Numbered from the stretch's first letter, positions 16,898 through 25,032 are shown. The stretch: DNA of 34,021 nt from Kiloniella laminariae DSM 19542 (GCF_000374005.1 NZ_KB893169.1:176726-210746), one strand, 5' to 3'. Made by a program: numbers and translations. Notes: a model not told the origin generated them from the letters alone.

Positions 16898-17986
16898 TTA
16901 TCCGCCATCATCACGAACAATCTTGTTCGCTATCTTAATCGCGATATTGCCACTCTTGCGCCCCATGTTGCCCTTGAACATGGACACATCACCACAGCGC
17001 AATTCAACCAGGGACTCTGGCGACACCGACAGATCCAGCGTACTTCCGACTTCCCAGTTCATGACATCCCCCAGGGAAAGATTCACCTGCTCCAGAACAG
17101 CCTGAATTGCAACGTCGGTCTGCCACAGTTCGGCAGTCAAGTGTCCTTCCCAAATGGAATCCCGGCCAAATTTTTCCCCCATAAACATCTGCAAGAGGAG
17201 TTCCCTGACCGGTTCCAGCGTTGCATAGGGAATCAACAGTTCGATCCGGCCACCGCGATCTTCCATATCCACACGGAGCGTAATGACGATTGCCGCATTT
17301 TCGTGTCGGGCAATCGTGGCAAAGCGGGGGTTCGTCTCAAGCCGATCAAACCGGAACGTTACCGGTGATAGAGGATCAAAGGCGCTGGAAAGGTCTGCCA
17401 GAACGACATGAGCGAGACGTTGAATCAGATTACGTTCAATTGTCGTATAAGGACGGCCTTCGATACGCATCGCTGCCGTACCGCGGCGCCCGCCCAGCAA
17501 CACATCAACAATCGAATAGATCATTGCGGAATCGACAGTCATCAAACCGTAGTTATCCCACTCCTCTGCCTTGAAGACCGTCAGCATCGCCGGAAGGGGA
17601 ATTGAATTGAGGTAGTCACCAAAACGGGCCGAGGTAATATTGTCCAGACTGACTTCCACGTTGTCAGAGGTAAAATTACGCAGCGACGTCGACATCATCC
17701 GGACCAGACGGTCAAAGACGATGTCCAGCATGGGAAGACGTTCGTAGGACACCAGCGCAGAGTTGAGGATCGCCTGGATACCCGACTGATCACCGCCCTC
17801 ATCAACATTACTGTCGACACCCAACAGACTGTCAATTTCACTTTGATCGAGTACACGCGTACCACCGGGACCTTCGTCGGCGTTGTCAAAGACATCGTCG
17901 TCGTCGTCTCCATCCTCGTCTGCCATGGCCTCCCATTCGGCCATCATGGCTTCCTGGTCGACTTCTTCTTCTGTCTCGTCTGCCAT
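16898..17986 (-). CDS. fliM: Flagellar motor switch protein FliM
   Basis: The 362-residue protein has the CheY-P-binding peptide LDQSEIDSLLG at about 46-56. The central domain has NSALVSYERLPMLDIVFDRL, the FliG-contacting VDVLLGGRRGTAAM and the usual LDIVFDRLVRMM helix. The C-terminal SpoA domain ends near AIKIANKIVRDD. FliM forms the C-ring middle and sets rotation sense. Unlike E. coli FliM, in which the peptide is at the very N-terminus, about 45 strongly acidic residues come first (for example DEDGDDDDDVFDNADEG). The gene lies 16 bp after fliL, and AGGTAGGA precedes the ATG. Confidence 0.97.
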   Translation of the reverse strand: MADETEEEVDQEAMMAEWEAMADEDGDDDDDVFDNADEGPGGTRVLDQSEIDSLLGVDSNVDEGGDQSGIQAILNSALVSYERLPMLDIVFDRLVRMMSTSLRNFTSDNVEVSLDNITSARFGDYLNSIPLPAMLTVFKAEEWDNYGLMTVDSAMIYSIVDVLLGGRRGTAAMRIEGRPYTTIERNLIQRLAHVVLADLSSAFDPLSPVTFRFDRLETNPRFATIARHENAAIVITLRVDMEDRGGRIELLIPYATLEPVRELLLQMFMGEKFGRDSIWEGHLTAELWQTDVAIQAVLEQVNLSLGDVMNWEVGSTLDLSVSPESLVELRCGDVSMFKGNMGRKSGNIAIKIANKIVRDDGG

Positions 17987-18002
17987 TTCCTACCTTACAG
18001 GG

Positions 18003-18530
18003 TTACTGCACCAGCATTTCCTGAAACAATACATCCTTGATTTTCACAGGGGCGGCTGCAGCATTGACCCTCAACAACAATTCTTCACGCAATCTCTGGA
18101 TACCAGCCGAACCGCTCAAATCTTCAATCCGCAACTCTCTCAGATAGACCTGAAAATTATCAACAATTCTTGGCATTACGGCTTCGACTGCCGGAACATC
18201 TGTCGCCACAGCAAGTTCAAGGCTGATGGTGATCTTTAGAAAGTGATTCTTGCTTCCCGAAGAGCTCAGATTCACGAGGAGTTCCGGTACGTCATAGAAC
18301 ACAGCCGGACCATTTGCCGGAATTGTTTCTTCGGCAACAACCTCTTCCTGTACTTCTTCTTTTCCAAGAAGGGAATCAAGCAAGCCTGTGAAATAGGCAC
18401 CAGCCCCTCCACCGATAATCAGCAGTAGTGGCAGGATAAAAAACAGAACTATTTTTTTCCCAGAGGCGCCACCTTTTGGACGGGCTTCTACTTCGAGGTC
18501 TTCGCCTTCACGGACAGATTCATCAGCCAT
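18003..18530 (-). CDS. fliL: Flagellar basal-body protein FliL
   Basis: The 175-residue protein has a charged N-terminus and one membrane helix at about 29-50 (IVLFFILPLLLIIGGGAGAY). An acidic linker precedes the FliL periplasmic domain with VFYDVPELLVNLSSSGSKNH, FLKITISLELA and KIKDVLFQEMLVQ at the C-terminus. FliL rings the stators and supports torque and swarming. It is the first gene of the fliL-fliM-DUF6468-motE unit. A CtrA-like TTAA-N7-TTAA box lies 52-66 bp upstream of the ATG. Confidence 0.95.
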   Translation of the reverse strand: MADESVREGEDLEVEARPKGGASGKKIVLFFILPLLLIIGGGAGAYFTGLLDSLLGKEEVQEEVVAEETIPANGPAVFYDVPELLVNLSSSGSKNHFLKITISLELAVATDVPAVEAVMPRIVDNFQVYLRELRIEDLSGSAGIQRLREELLLRVNAAAAPVKIKDVLFQEMLVQ

Positions 18531-18581
18531 ACAGTGTTATTACGCCTCCAGTTGGACATCCCATATAAGGATACAAGATGG

Positions 18582-18596
18582 TTAAAAAGTCGTTAA
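18582..18596 (-). promoter_or_regulatory. CtrA-like box upstream of fliL
   Basis: Read on the minus strand, TTAACGACTTTTTAA is an exact TTAA-N7-TTAA arrangement and is followed by CC, matching the extended CtrA consensus TTAA-N7-TTAACC. It lies in the 418-bp gap between the divergent fliL and flgF genes. The rest of that gap holds a small AGGTTTGTAACCT palindrome and the flgF promoter, with no gene seen. Confidence 0.6.
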
Positions 18597-18893
18597 CCAC
18601 TCTGTCCACAAAATCAATCACTTAAGAGACAAACTGCCCAGAGGCCGCCTCTCTCTTCCTAACCATAGGTTTGTAACCTAAAGCAGATTATACGAAAAGT
18701 GTTAATATCTGCTCAATTCCCGCAGGCTTTCTTATCGGACGATCACTTAATACATGGGAAAAGATATATTTTTCCATAGCCGGTGGCAAAAGTTTCCATC
18801 CCCAGAAAATACTGAGAAAATACTGCAGCCTGAATTCGGATATTTACACCCTCAAATCATCGCATCCCTTTGCTAATCCAAAGAAACCCGTTC

Positions 18894-18909
18894 TGGCATA
18901 TATCCTGCA
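18894..18909 (+). promoter_or_regulatory. Sigma-54-type promoter of flgF
   Basis: TGGCATATATCCTGCA fits the -24/-12 pattern TGGCAC-N5-TTGCA, with the invariant GG and GC at the correct 12-base offset and two deviations elsewhere. It lies 39 bp upstream of the flgF ATG. In Caulobacter, middle and late flagellar operons use sigma-54 with FlbD and FliX; a FliX gene is in this window. Confidence 0.6.
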
Positions 18910-18948
18910 TAGATTACTGGCAAACCACGAAGGCAAGGAATATCCAGG

Positions 18949-19677
18949 ATGGAAAATTCAGGTTATATCGCTCTATCAAGACAGATGGCACTGGGCCGTG
19001 AAATGTCCATTATTGCCAACAATGTCGCCAACATGAACACCAATGCCTACAAGGGTGAAGGGATGATGTTTGTCGAATATCTTGATAAGACCAAAACCGG
19101 AGAACGTCTCAGCTTTGCCCAGGATCTGCGCCTGGTACGTAACCTTGCCGAAGGACAGTTGCAGACGACAGACAACCCGCTGGATGTGGCCATTACCGGC
19201 GAGGGATACTTCACCGCAGAAGTCAACGGAGACCAGCGTTTCACACGGAACGGATCTTTCCACCTCAGCCCCGAAGGCACACTGGTTACCTCGGGTGGTT
19301 ATAATGTTCTGGGTCAAGGTGATGCCCCGATTACCTTTCCTCCCGGAGCAACAGATATAACCATTACCCGGGATGGCAGCATCAGCGCCAGCAGTGGCCC
19401 CATCGGGAAACTGAAACTGGTCAGCTTTGAAGATGAACAACTGCTGGTCAAGGAAGCTGGCGGCCTGTTCAGTACGGCGGACAACCAGGAAGCAATAGAA
19501 GACGCCACCGGAGAGATTCTCCAGGGTGCGGTCGAGGGATCAAACATCCAGGGGATTATCGAGATGTCGCGCATGATTGATACCACGCGCAGCTATGAGT
19601 CCATGGCCAAATTTATTAACGGTGAACACGAACGCCAGCTCAAGGCTATCCAGAGCCTGGCGAGCATGAGAGCATAG
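18949..19677 (+). CDS. flgF: Proximal rod protein FlgF
   Basis: The 242-residue protein starts with the rod-family N-terminus SIIANNVANMNTNAYKGEGM and contains PLDVAITGEGYF and FTRNGSFHLSPEGTLVT. The C-terminal helix has MIDTTRSYESMAKFI. It is shorter than FlgG and diverges as FlgF does. FlgF is a proximal rod subunit exported through the gate. It is first in the flgF-flgG-flgA-flgH unit, behind the sigma-54-type promoter. ATG at 18949 is preceded by AAGGAATATCCAGG. Confidence 0.95.
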   Translation: MENSGYIALSRQMALGREMSIIANNVANMNTNAYKGEGMMFVEYLDKTKTGERLSFAQDLRLVRNLAEGQLQTTDNPLDVAITGEGYFTAEVNGDQRFTRNGSFHLSPEGTLVTSGGYNVLGQGDAPITFPPGATDITITRDGSISASSGPIGKLKLVSFEDEQLLVKEAGGLFSTADNQEAIEDATGEILQGAVEGSNIQGIIEMSRMIDTTRSYESMAKFINGEHERQLKAIQSLASMRA

Positions 19678-19690
19678 AGGGAACAGCAAA

Positions 19691-20476
19691 ATGAGATCGT
19701 TAAACATCGGTGCAACCGGAATGCTGGCCCAGCAACTCAATGTCGAGGTCATCTCCAACAACATCGCCAACCTCAGCACAACCGGCTTCAAGCGCCAGCG
19801 CGCTGAGTTCAGTGATCTGCTTTATCAAAATCTTCGGCGCGTAGGAACAAACTCTTCGGACACCGGTACTGTTGTCCCGACCGGCATCCAGCTGGGCCTC
19901 GGCGTCAAACCGACCGCAACCTATCGCATCACGTCCCAGGGTGAAATGCAGATAACCGACAACTCCCTTGATGTCGCCATCAACGGGGAAGGCTATTTCA
20001 ATATCGAACTCCCTTCGGGAGAAACCGGCTACACCCGCGCCGGGGCTTTCCAGCTCTCTCCTACAGGCGACATTGTCACCCCCGATGGCTATACAGTTCA
20101 GCCGGGCATCAATGTGCCAACCAATGCCGTATCCATCAGCATCAATGCTTCCGGAGAAGTCTATATCAAGCTCGACGGTCAGGTGAATGCAACACTTGCC
20201 GGCCAATTTGACCTGTCAATCTTCCCCAACGAAGCCGGACTGGAAGCCATCGGAGACAACAACTACCTCGAAACGGCAGCCTCTGGCGCCGCAACCACAG
20301 GGTCGCCGAACTCGGTCGGATTTGGCTCCATGCTTCAGGGGGCTCTCGAGACCTCGAACGTGAATGCGGTTTCGGAAATCACCAGCCTGATTACCGCCCA
20401 GCGGGCCTATGAGATGAACTCGAAAATTATTTCAGCATCAGACGAGATGATGCGTTCGATTACGAACATCAGGTAA
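19691..20476 (+). CDS. flgG: Distal rod protein FlgG
   Basis: The 261-residue protein matches FlgG throughout. It has MRSLNIGATGMLAQQLNVEV, ISNNIANLSTTGFKRQRAEF and DLLYQNLRRVG at the start. The middle has the GIQLGLGVKPTAT stretch found in FlgG, and the end has EITSLITAQRAYEMNSKI. FlgG builds the distal rod. It lies 13 bp after flgF and 23 bp before flgA, the usual order. Length is standard and no internal damage is seen. Confidence 0.97.
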   Translation: MRSLNIGATGMLAQQLNVEVISNNIANLSTTGFKRQRAEFSDLLYQNLRRVGTNSSDTGTVVPTGIQLGLGVKPTATYRITSQGEMQITDNSLDVAINGEGYFNIELPSGETGYTRAGAFQLSPTGDIVTPDGYTVQPGINVPTNAVSISINASGEVYIKLDGQVNATLAGQFDLSIFPNEAGLEAIGDNNYLETAASGAATTGSPNSVGFGSMLQGALETSNVNAVSEITSLITAQRAYEMNSKIISASDEMMRSITNIR

Positions 20477-20499
20477 TCCCAAGTAAGGGAGTATGAGAC

Positions 20500-21477
20500 A
20501 TGCGTTTACTCAAGGTATTCTTCTTCACAACCAGCCTGGCTTTTCTGGGCCAGGCCGTACAGGCAGAAACAGCACCAGATGCTTTTTCCGGAGTTGTTAA
20601 CCTGAACCGCGATATCGTGGTTGAAGGGGACATCGTTTATCTGAGCGATATTTTCTCTGGCCTGAAAGAAGAACAGAACACCGCCATCGCGCACGCGCCG
20701 GAGTTAGGGAAAAACGTTGATCTCGACGCAAGATGGCTTTGGGCCCTCGCCCAGAAACATGATGTCAACTGGCAGCCGAATTCCCGCTTTGACACCACCT
20801 CTGTCAGTCGTGCCGGTCAAAAGATCGACGCCGACCAGATCAAAAACAGTGTTGAGGTTGCACTTTTGGAGCAAGGCCTCGCCGATGGCCACCAGATCGA
20901 ATTTGATCTGAAGGACCGCGCCCTGGAAATCCCGGCAGAAGTTGAACCTAGCTTGCGCGTCGAGAGCATAAACTATCGCGAAGGCCAAAGCCGCTTTTCT
21001 GCCCAGATTGTCATTCCCGCAGAAGGTCGTCCTGTTATTACCAAGGTTGTCTCAGGATATCTGATCAAGGTGGTGAACGTGCCTGTACTGAACCGTCGAC
21101 TCAGCAAGGGAGATATCATCCGCGATCACGATATCAACTGGATCACTCTCAAATCGACCAAGTTAAGCAAAAATGCCATCACCGATCTGGAGAGCCTGAT
21201 TGGCATGACACCCAAACACTCTATCAAACCAGAAAGCGTGATCCGGACCAACGACCTCGACACACCAAAGGCCGTCAACAAAAACAGCCTGGTAACGATT
21301 CAGCTCAACAGTGGTCCGCTGGTTCTAAGAACCCAGGGACGCGCACTTGACAGCGGCGCCATGGGCGACGTCATCAGAATATTGAACACCCAATCCAATA
21401 CGATTGTTAACGGTACAGTCACCGGTGAAGGACTGGCAACAGTTCAACTCATCAGTAGCACCATCGTCGGTAACTAG
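20500..21477 (+). CDS. flgA: Flagella P-ring assembly chaperone FlgA
   Basis: The 325-residue protein has a signal peptide (about 1-22, ending AVQAETA). The C-terminal half has the SAF-type FlgA domain: VPVLNRRLSKGDIIRDHDIN, LIGMTPKHSIKPESVIRTND and VTIQLNSGPLVLRTQGRALD. FlgA is a periplasmic chaperone for P-ring formation by FlgI. It lies between flgG and flgH, with AAGGGAG about 10 bases before the ATG. The N-terminal half is less conserved, as usual in Alphaproteobacteria. Confidence 0.93.
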   Translation: MRLLKVFFFTTSLAFLGQAVQAETAPDAFSGVVNLNRDIVVEGDIVYLSDIFSGLKEEQNTAIAHAPELGKNVDLDARWLWALAQKHDVNWQPNSRFDTTSVSRAGQKIDADQIKNSVEVALLEQGLADGHQIEFDLKDRALEIPAEVEPSLRVESINYREGQSRFSAQIVIPAEGRPVITKVVSGYLIKVVNVPVLNRRLSKGDIIRDHDINWITLKSTKLSKNAITDLESLIGMTPKHSIKPESVIRTNDLDTPKAVNKNSLVTIQLNSGPLVLRTQGRALDSGAMGDVIRILNTQSNTIVNGTVTGEGLATVQLISSTIVGN

Positions 21478-21487
21478 GAGAACACCC

Positions 21488-22240
21488 ATGTCTCACTTAT
21501 TCAAAACCACATTAGGTAAAGGTGCTGTTGCCGTCCTTATCGGCCTGTCCCTGACAGCCTGTAATGCTCTGAGCCGGATTTCCCAAATTGGGGAAGAACC
21601 TAAACTTAGCAAGATCGAAAACCCAGCCCCTCCTCAGCCCATTTCCTTGCCGATGCCGGCACCGCAGGTTGCCGAGCGACAGCCCAATTCACTGTGGCGT
21701 CCCGGTTCACGCGCCTTTCTCAAAGATCAGCGTGCGGATCAAATCGGTGATCTCCTGACCGTCGTGATCCAGATTGCCGATGAAGCAAAAGTTTCAAACA
21801 CAACCGAGCGGACACGAGCCAGCGCTGAAGGAGCCGGCCTTTCCAGCTTCCTCGGGTATGAAACCGAATTGGGCCGTGTCTTTAATGACAATCTCAATCC
21901 CGCTTCTCTGGTTGATGCTGACAGCAGCAGTTCTTCAAAAGGCGTTGGTTCTGTTGATCGAAATGAAAGTATCAAACTGCGTGTTGCGGCGCTGGTTACC
22001 CAGGTTATGCCCAACGGCAACCTGATCATCTCGGGACGTCAGGAAGTTCGGGTAAACTACGAGGTCAGGGAACTGCTCGTATCGGGGATGATCCGCCCTG
22101 AAGACATTACATCGACCAACACAATCAGTTACGACCAGATTGCGGAAGCCCGTATTGCCTATGGTGGCCGCGGCCAGCTGAGCGACGTTCAGCAGCCAAG
22201 ATACGGCCAGCAACTCTACGATATCATCTTCCCCTTCTAG
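21488..22240 (+). CDS. flgH: Flagellar L-ring lipoprotein FlgH
   Basis: The 250-residue protein has a lipoprotein signal with lipobox LTAC at about residues 21-24. It then has SLWRPGSRAFLKDQRADQIG, DLLTVVIQIAD and the C-terminal ISYDQIAEARIAYGGRGQLS typical of FlgH. FlgH forms the outer-membrane L-ring bushing. ATG at 21488 is chosen because AGGAG lies a few bases upstream and the lipobox is then correctly placed; the open frame extends back into flgA but that part is not coding. It is last in its unit, before a strong terminator. Confidence 0.96.
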   Translation: MSHLFKTTLGKGAVAVLIGLSLTACNALSRISQIGEEPKLSKIENPAPPQPISLPMPAPQVAERQPNSLWRPGSRAFLKDQRADQIGDLLTVVIQIADEAKVSNTTERTRASAEGAGLSSFLGYETELGRVFNDNLNPASLVDADSSSSSKGVGSVDRNESIKLRVAALVTQVMPNGNLIISGRQEVRVNYEVRELLVSGMIRPEDITSTNTISYDQIAEARIAYGGRGQLSDVQQPRYGQQLYDIIFPF

Positions 22241-22258
22241 AACGGTAGAATCTGCCAC

Positions 22259-22301
22259 AACAAAAAAGGACCGGCTGAAAATCAGCCGGTCCTTTTTTGT
22301 T
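22259..22301. terminator. Strong bidirectional terminator between flgH and dksA
   Basis: A perfect 20-bp stem with an AAA loop (22279-22281) has a G+C-rich core GGACCGGCTGA and is bounded by A6 on one side and T6 on the other, so it works as an intrinsic terminator in both directions. It separates the convergent flgH and dksA genes. Confidence 0.93.
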
Positions 22302-22319
22302 GTATATTTTGCGAAGGTA

Positions 22320-22736
22320 TCAATCGTCCCTGTGGACCTTCTCCATCCGCTCGTGCTGTTCCTGAGCTTCAAGGGTCATCGTTGCGATAGGACGCGCCTC
22401 CAGCCTCTTGATATTGATTGGTTCGCCGGAGATCTCGCAATAACCGTATTCGTTTTCATCGATGCGCCTCAGAGCTTCATCGATTTTTCCGATCAGTTTG
22501 CGCTCCCGATCACGGGTACGCAGCTCAAGGGCGCGTTCGGTTTCGGAAGAAGCCCGGTCAGCAAGATCCGGTTCCTGCAGTGTTTCGTTTTGAAGTGATT
22601 GCAGTGTTGCAGAGGATTCAGCGAGCAGCTCCTCCCTCCACGCCAAAAGTTTCTGCTTGAAGTACTCCAGCATTGTCGAGTTCATAAACTCTTCGTCTTC
22701 TGACGGACGATAATCATGCGGAAGAGGTATCGTCAT
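22320..22736 (-). CDS. dksA: DksA-type RNA polymerase regulator, one-cysteine form
   Basis: The 138-residue protein has the DksA coiled coil with the tip acidic pair Asp57 and Asp60 (PDLADRASSE), LELRTRDRERKLIGKI and the globular part EYGYCEISGEPINIKRLEAR. DksA binds in the RNA polymerase secondary channel and works with ppGpp. Only one of the four zinc-site cysteines is kept (Cys100); the others read Ser103, Thr121 and Ala124. Zinc-free variants exist in Alphaproteobacteria, so it is probably functional. It converges on flgH and lies upstream of, and in the same direction as, fliX on the minus strand. Confidence 0.93.
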   Translation of the reverse strand: MTIPLPHDYRPSEDEEFMNSTMLEYFKQKLLAWREELLAESSATLQSLQNETLQEPDLADRASSETERALELRTRDRERKLIGKIDEALRRIDENEYGYCEISGEPINIKRLEARPIATMTLEAQEQHERMEKVHRDD

Positions 22737-22855
22737 GGCAACGCCCCTAGTCTATTGGCAATTTTCGGCGTGCAGTATATGCGATTTGACTACAACGACA
22801 AGTTTGTCCTGAACAAATTATGCAATTTTGAATTATATTAAATTAAAGCAACAAC

Positions 22856-23272
22856 TTACCGTCCAAGCTTAGCCAATTCAACAGCTGCTCTGACTTCTAT
22901 TTCATTAAGAATTTCAAGGAGTCGAGGATCATCCACCTCTTCTTTGCGTTTCGCGACCAGCGATTCGATGCGTTCAAGCCGGCGAATTGGGATCGTTCCC
23001 AAAAGCAACCCAATGCGCAGTTCATCAAGCTCATCAAGGATGTTCTCGGCATGGCGTTTCGCTTTTTGCCGCCCGGTCAAGGCATCCGGAACCTCTTGTA
23101 TGGAAAGCAGGCCACCGAGGCTGCTGGTCCCAGAAACACCCCGCGCGCTTACAGGGGTGTCGTCCGAGCCTGTTTCCAGGGCCTCACTAAAACTCCCGCT
23201 CGCACTACCGGTCTTTTTCTTGGAACGTGCCCCCGATGTCGAAGTGACGGAAGAACCCGTTTGTATCTTCAT
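22856..23272 (-). CDS. fliX: Flagellar assembly regulator FliX
   Basis: The product has 138 residues from ATG at 23272. A Ser/Gly-rich N-terminal region is followed by a conserved helical C-terminus: LTGRQKAKRHAENILDELDE, LRIGLLLGTIPIRRLERIES and LLEILNEIEVRAAVELAKLG, the FliX pattern. In Caulobacter FliX monitors early basal-body assembly and controls FlbD, the sigma-54 activator. The frame is open to 23344 but the MKIQ start fits the family N-terminus (MKV...). It is divergent from flgI, which has a near-consensus sigma-54 promoter. Confidence 0.88.
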   Translation of the reverse strand: MKIQTGSSVTSTSGARSKKKTGSASGSFSEALETGSDDTPVSARGVSGTSSLGGLLSIQEVPDALTGRQKAKRHAENILDELDELRIGLLLGTIPIRRLERIESLVAKRKEEVDDPRLLEILNEIEVRAAVELAKLGR

Positions 23273-23448
23273 ATCAAGTCCATAAAAGTTTAATCGCGCC
23301 AGCTTTTGCGCCTGGTCAGAAAATTGTGACCAGAGCCCCGGCAAGATTTACCAAGTCAACAGAGCCATTGTTACCCATCCGGTGACCAGAAGTAAAACAA
23401 TCCCCTGAAATTTGGCAAATTCGAGCCACATTCAGCCATTTCCTATAT

Positions 23449-23464
23449 TGGCACGAAATTCGCA
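23449..23464 (+). promoter_or_regulatory. Sigma-54 promoter of flgI
   Basis: TGGCACGAAATTCGCA differs from the -24/-12 consensus TGGCACG-N4-TTGCA at one position only. It lies 75 bp upstream of the flgI ATG. It is probably the main promoter of the flgI-to-fliW run, and perhaps of the acyl genes beyond. Confidence 0.8.
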
Positions 23465-23539
23465 TAACGTACACAGAACATTCTTGATAAGTATGAAAAT
23501 CATCTTGTTTTCATATGCTTTAACCAAGTGAGTAGCGAA

Positions 23540-24682
23540 ATGAGCCGACTGCATCACCTTAGCGTCCTAGCCAGAACAACAGCCCTCGTTTGCGGCCTGT
23601 TCACCTGCCTGGTCGTGTTTGGCGGAGAAGCGGCTGCTCAATCCAGAATCAAGGATATCACAAATTTCGAAGGTATCCGAGACAACCTTCTTGTCGGATA
23701 CGGCCTGGTGGTGGGGTTAAACGGTACCGGCGATGATATCGGCGATGCCGTCTTTACCCGGGAAAGTCTGATCGGTGTCCTCCAGCGCCTGGGGGTCAAT
23801 GCCCGCGATGATGATCTGGACACTGACAACGTGGCCGCGGTCATGGTCACAGCCAACCTGCCCCCCTTCTCGCGTCAGGGAAGCCGGATTGACCTGACAG
23901 TCTCTGCAATCGGTACATCCAATAGCCTCCAGGGCGGCACCTTGCTCGTCACCCCCCTGATGGGTGCCGATGGTGAAGTTTACGCCGTTGGCCAGGGACC
24001 GATAGCGATCAATGGTTTTAGCGCTGCCGGTAATGCAGAAACCATTACCCGGGGCGTTCCGACTGTTGGCCGCATCTCCAACGGCGCCATTGTTGAGCGG
24101 GAGATCGATTTTGACCTCAAAGAACTGCAGAGCATCAAGATTGCGCTAAAGAACCCCGACCTCACAACGGCACAGCGCATTGCCGATGCGATCAACCAGC
24201 AGCTCGGTGGCAACAGCGCAACCAGCACAGATCCTTCAACCGTTCAGGTTAATGTTCCCGACCGTTATAGAGGCAACACGGTCGCCATGCTGACAGATAT
24301 CGAACTCCTGCCTGTTCGGGTTGATTCCCCCGCAAAGGTCGTGATCGACGAAAAATCAGGCGTCATCGTGATCGGTAACGAAGTGCGCATCAGTACAGTC
24401 GCCATTGCCCAGGGCAACCTGACGGTCAAGATTACCGAGACCCCGCAGGTCAGCCAGCCCAACGCCTTTTCCAATACAGGAAATACCGAGGTCGTAGATC
24501 GCACCCAGATTGAAGTGACTGAGGATGAAGACCGTCGCCTGGCAGTTCTCCCTTCCGGTGTCACCCTGCAGGAAGTCGTCAATGGCCTCAACGCCTTGGG
24601 TGTCGGACCACGGGATATGATTGCAATCCTGCAAAGCATCAAGGCGGCTGGCGCCCTGCAAGCTGATATCGAGTTACTCTAA
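23540..24682 (+). CDS. flgI: Flagellar P-ring protein FlgI
   Basis: The 380-residue protein has a signal peptide (ending near GGEAAAQ) followed by SRIKDITNFEGIRDNLLVGY, GLVVGLNGTGD and the conserved VMVTANLPPFSRQGSRIDLT. It ends with LNALGVGPRDMIAILQSIKA. FlgI forms the periplasmic P-ring. ATG at 23540 is preferred; a GTG at 23528 would add four residues and neither has a strong ribosome binding site. The stop TAA shares its last base with the flgJ ATG (TAATG), implying coupled translation. Confidence 0.97.
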   Translation: MSRLHHLSVLARTTALVCGLFTCLVVFGGEAAAQSRIKDITNFEGIRDNLLVGYGLVVGLNGTGDDIGDAVFTRESLIGVLQRLGVNARDDDLDTDNVAAVMVTANLPPFSRQGSRIDLTVSAIGTSNSLQGGTLLVTPLMGADGEVYAVGQGPIAINGFSAAGNAETITRGVPTVGRISNGAIVEREIDFDLKELQSIKIALKNPDLTTAQRIADAINQQLGGNSATSTDPSTVQVNVPDRYRGNTVAMLTDIELLPVRVDSPAKVVIDEKSGVIVIGNEVRISTVAIAQGNLTVKITETPQVSQPNAFSNTGNTEVVDRTQIEVTEDEDRRLAVLPSGVTLQEVVNGLNALGVGPRDMIAILQSIKAAGALQADIELL

Positions 24683-25032
24683 TGACCATAGAAACCGGAA
24701 ATCTTGCCCCAAATTTTATGGCCCAGAACTATATGGATGGTGCCCTCGGGAACAGCCTGTCTGAAAAGGCAGCCGCGATCTCCCGGATCAACCCGAAAAA
24801 CGAAGCAGCTGCCCGGGCCGCAGCCGAAGATTTTGAGGCAGTATTTTTAACCCAGATGCTGACCCCGATGTTTGAAAGCCTTCCAACCGACGGCCCCATG
24901 GGTGGTGGCTCCGGCGAAAAGGTTTTCCGCTCTCTCCTGGTTCAGGAGTATGGCAAATCACTTTCCAAAGCAGGCGGCGTAGGAATATCAGACGCCGTAT
25001 ATCGCGAAATCATCAGAATGCAGGAGGTATAA
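24682..25032 (+). CDS. flgJ: FlgJ rod-binding protein, N-terminal domain only
   Basis: The 116-residue protein has the FlgJ rod-capping region AAAEDFEAVFLTQMLTPMFE and GGGSGEKVFRSLLVQEYGKS. It ends at VYREIIRMQEV with no glucosaminidase domain. Such short forms are normal in Alphaproteobacteria, where a separate lytic enzyme opens the peptidoglycan. FlgJ helps assemble the rod. It overlaps flgI by one base and is followed directly by the flgN-like gene. Confidence 0.93.
   Translation: MTIETGNLAPNFMAQNYMDGALGNSLSEKAAAISRINPKNEAAARAAAEDFEAVFLTQMLTPMFESLPTDGPMGGGSGEKVFRSLLVQEYGKSLSKAGGVGISDAVYREIIRMQEV

Noticed and set aside
21404-21487. N-terminal extension of FlgH into flgA.
   Set aside because: The lipoprotein signal and the AGGAG site place the start at 21488; the extension is the shifted frame of flgA.
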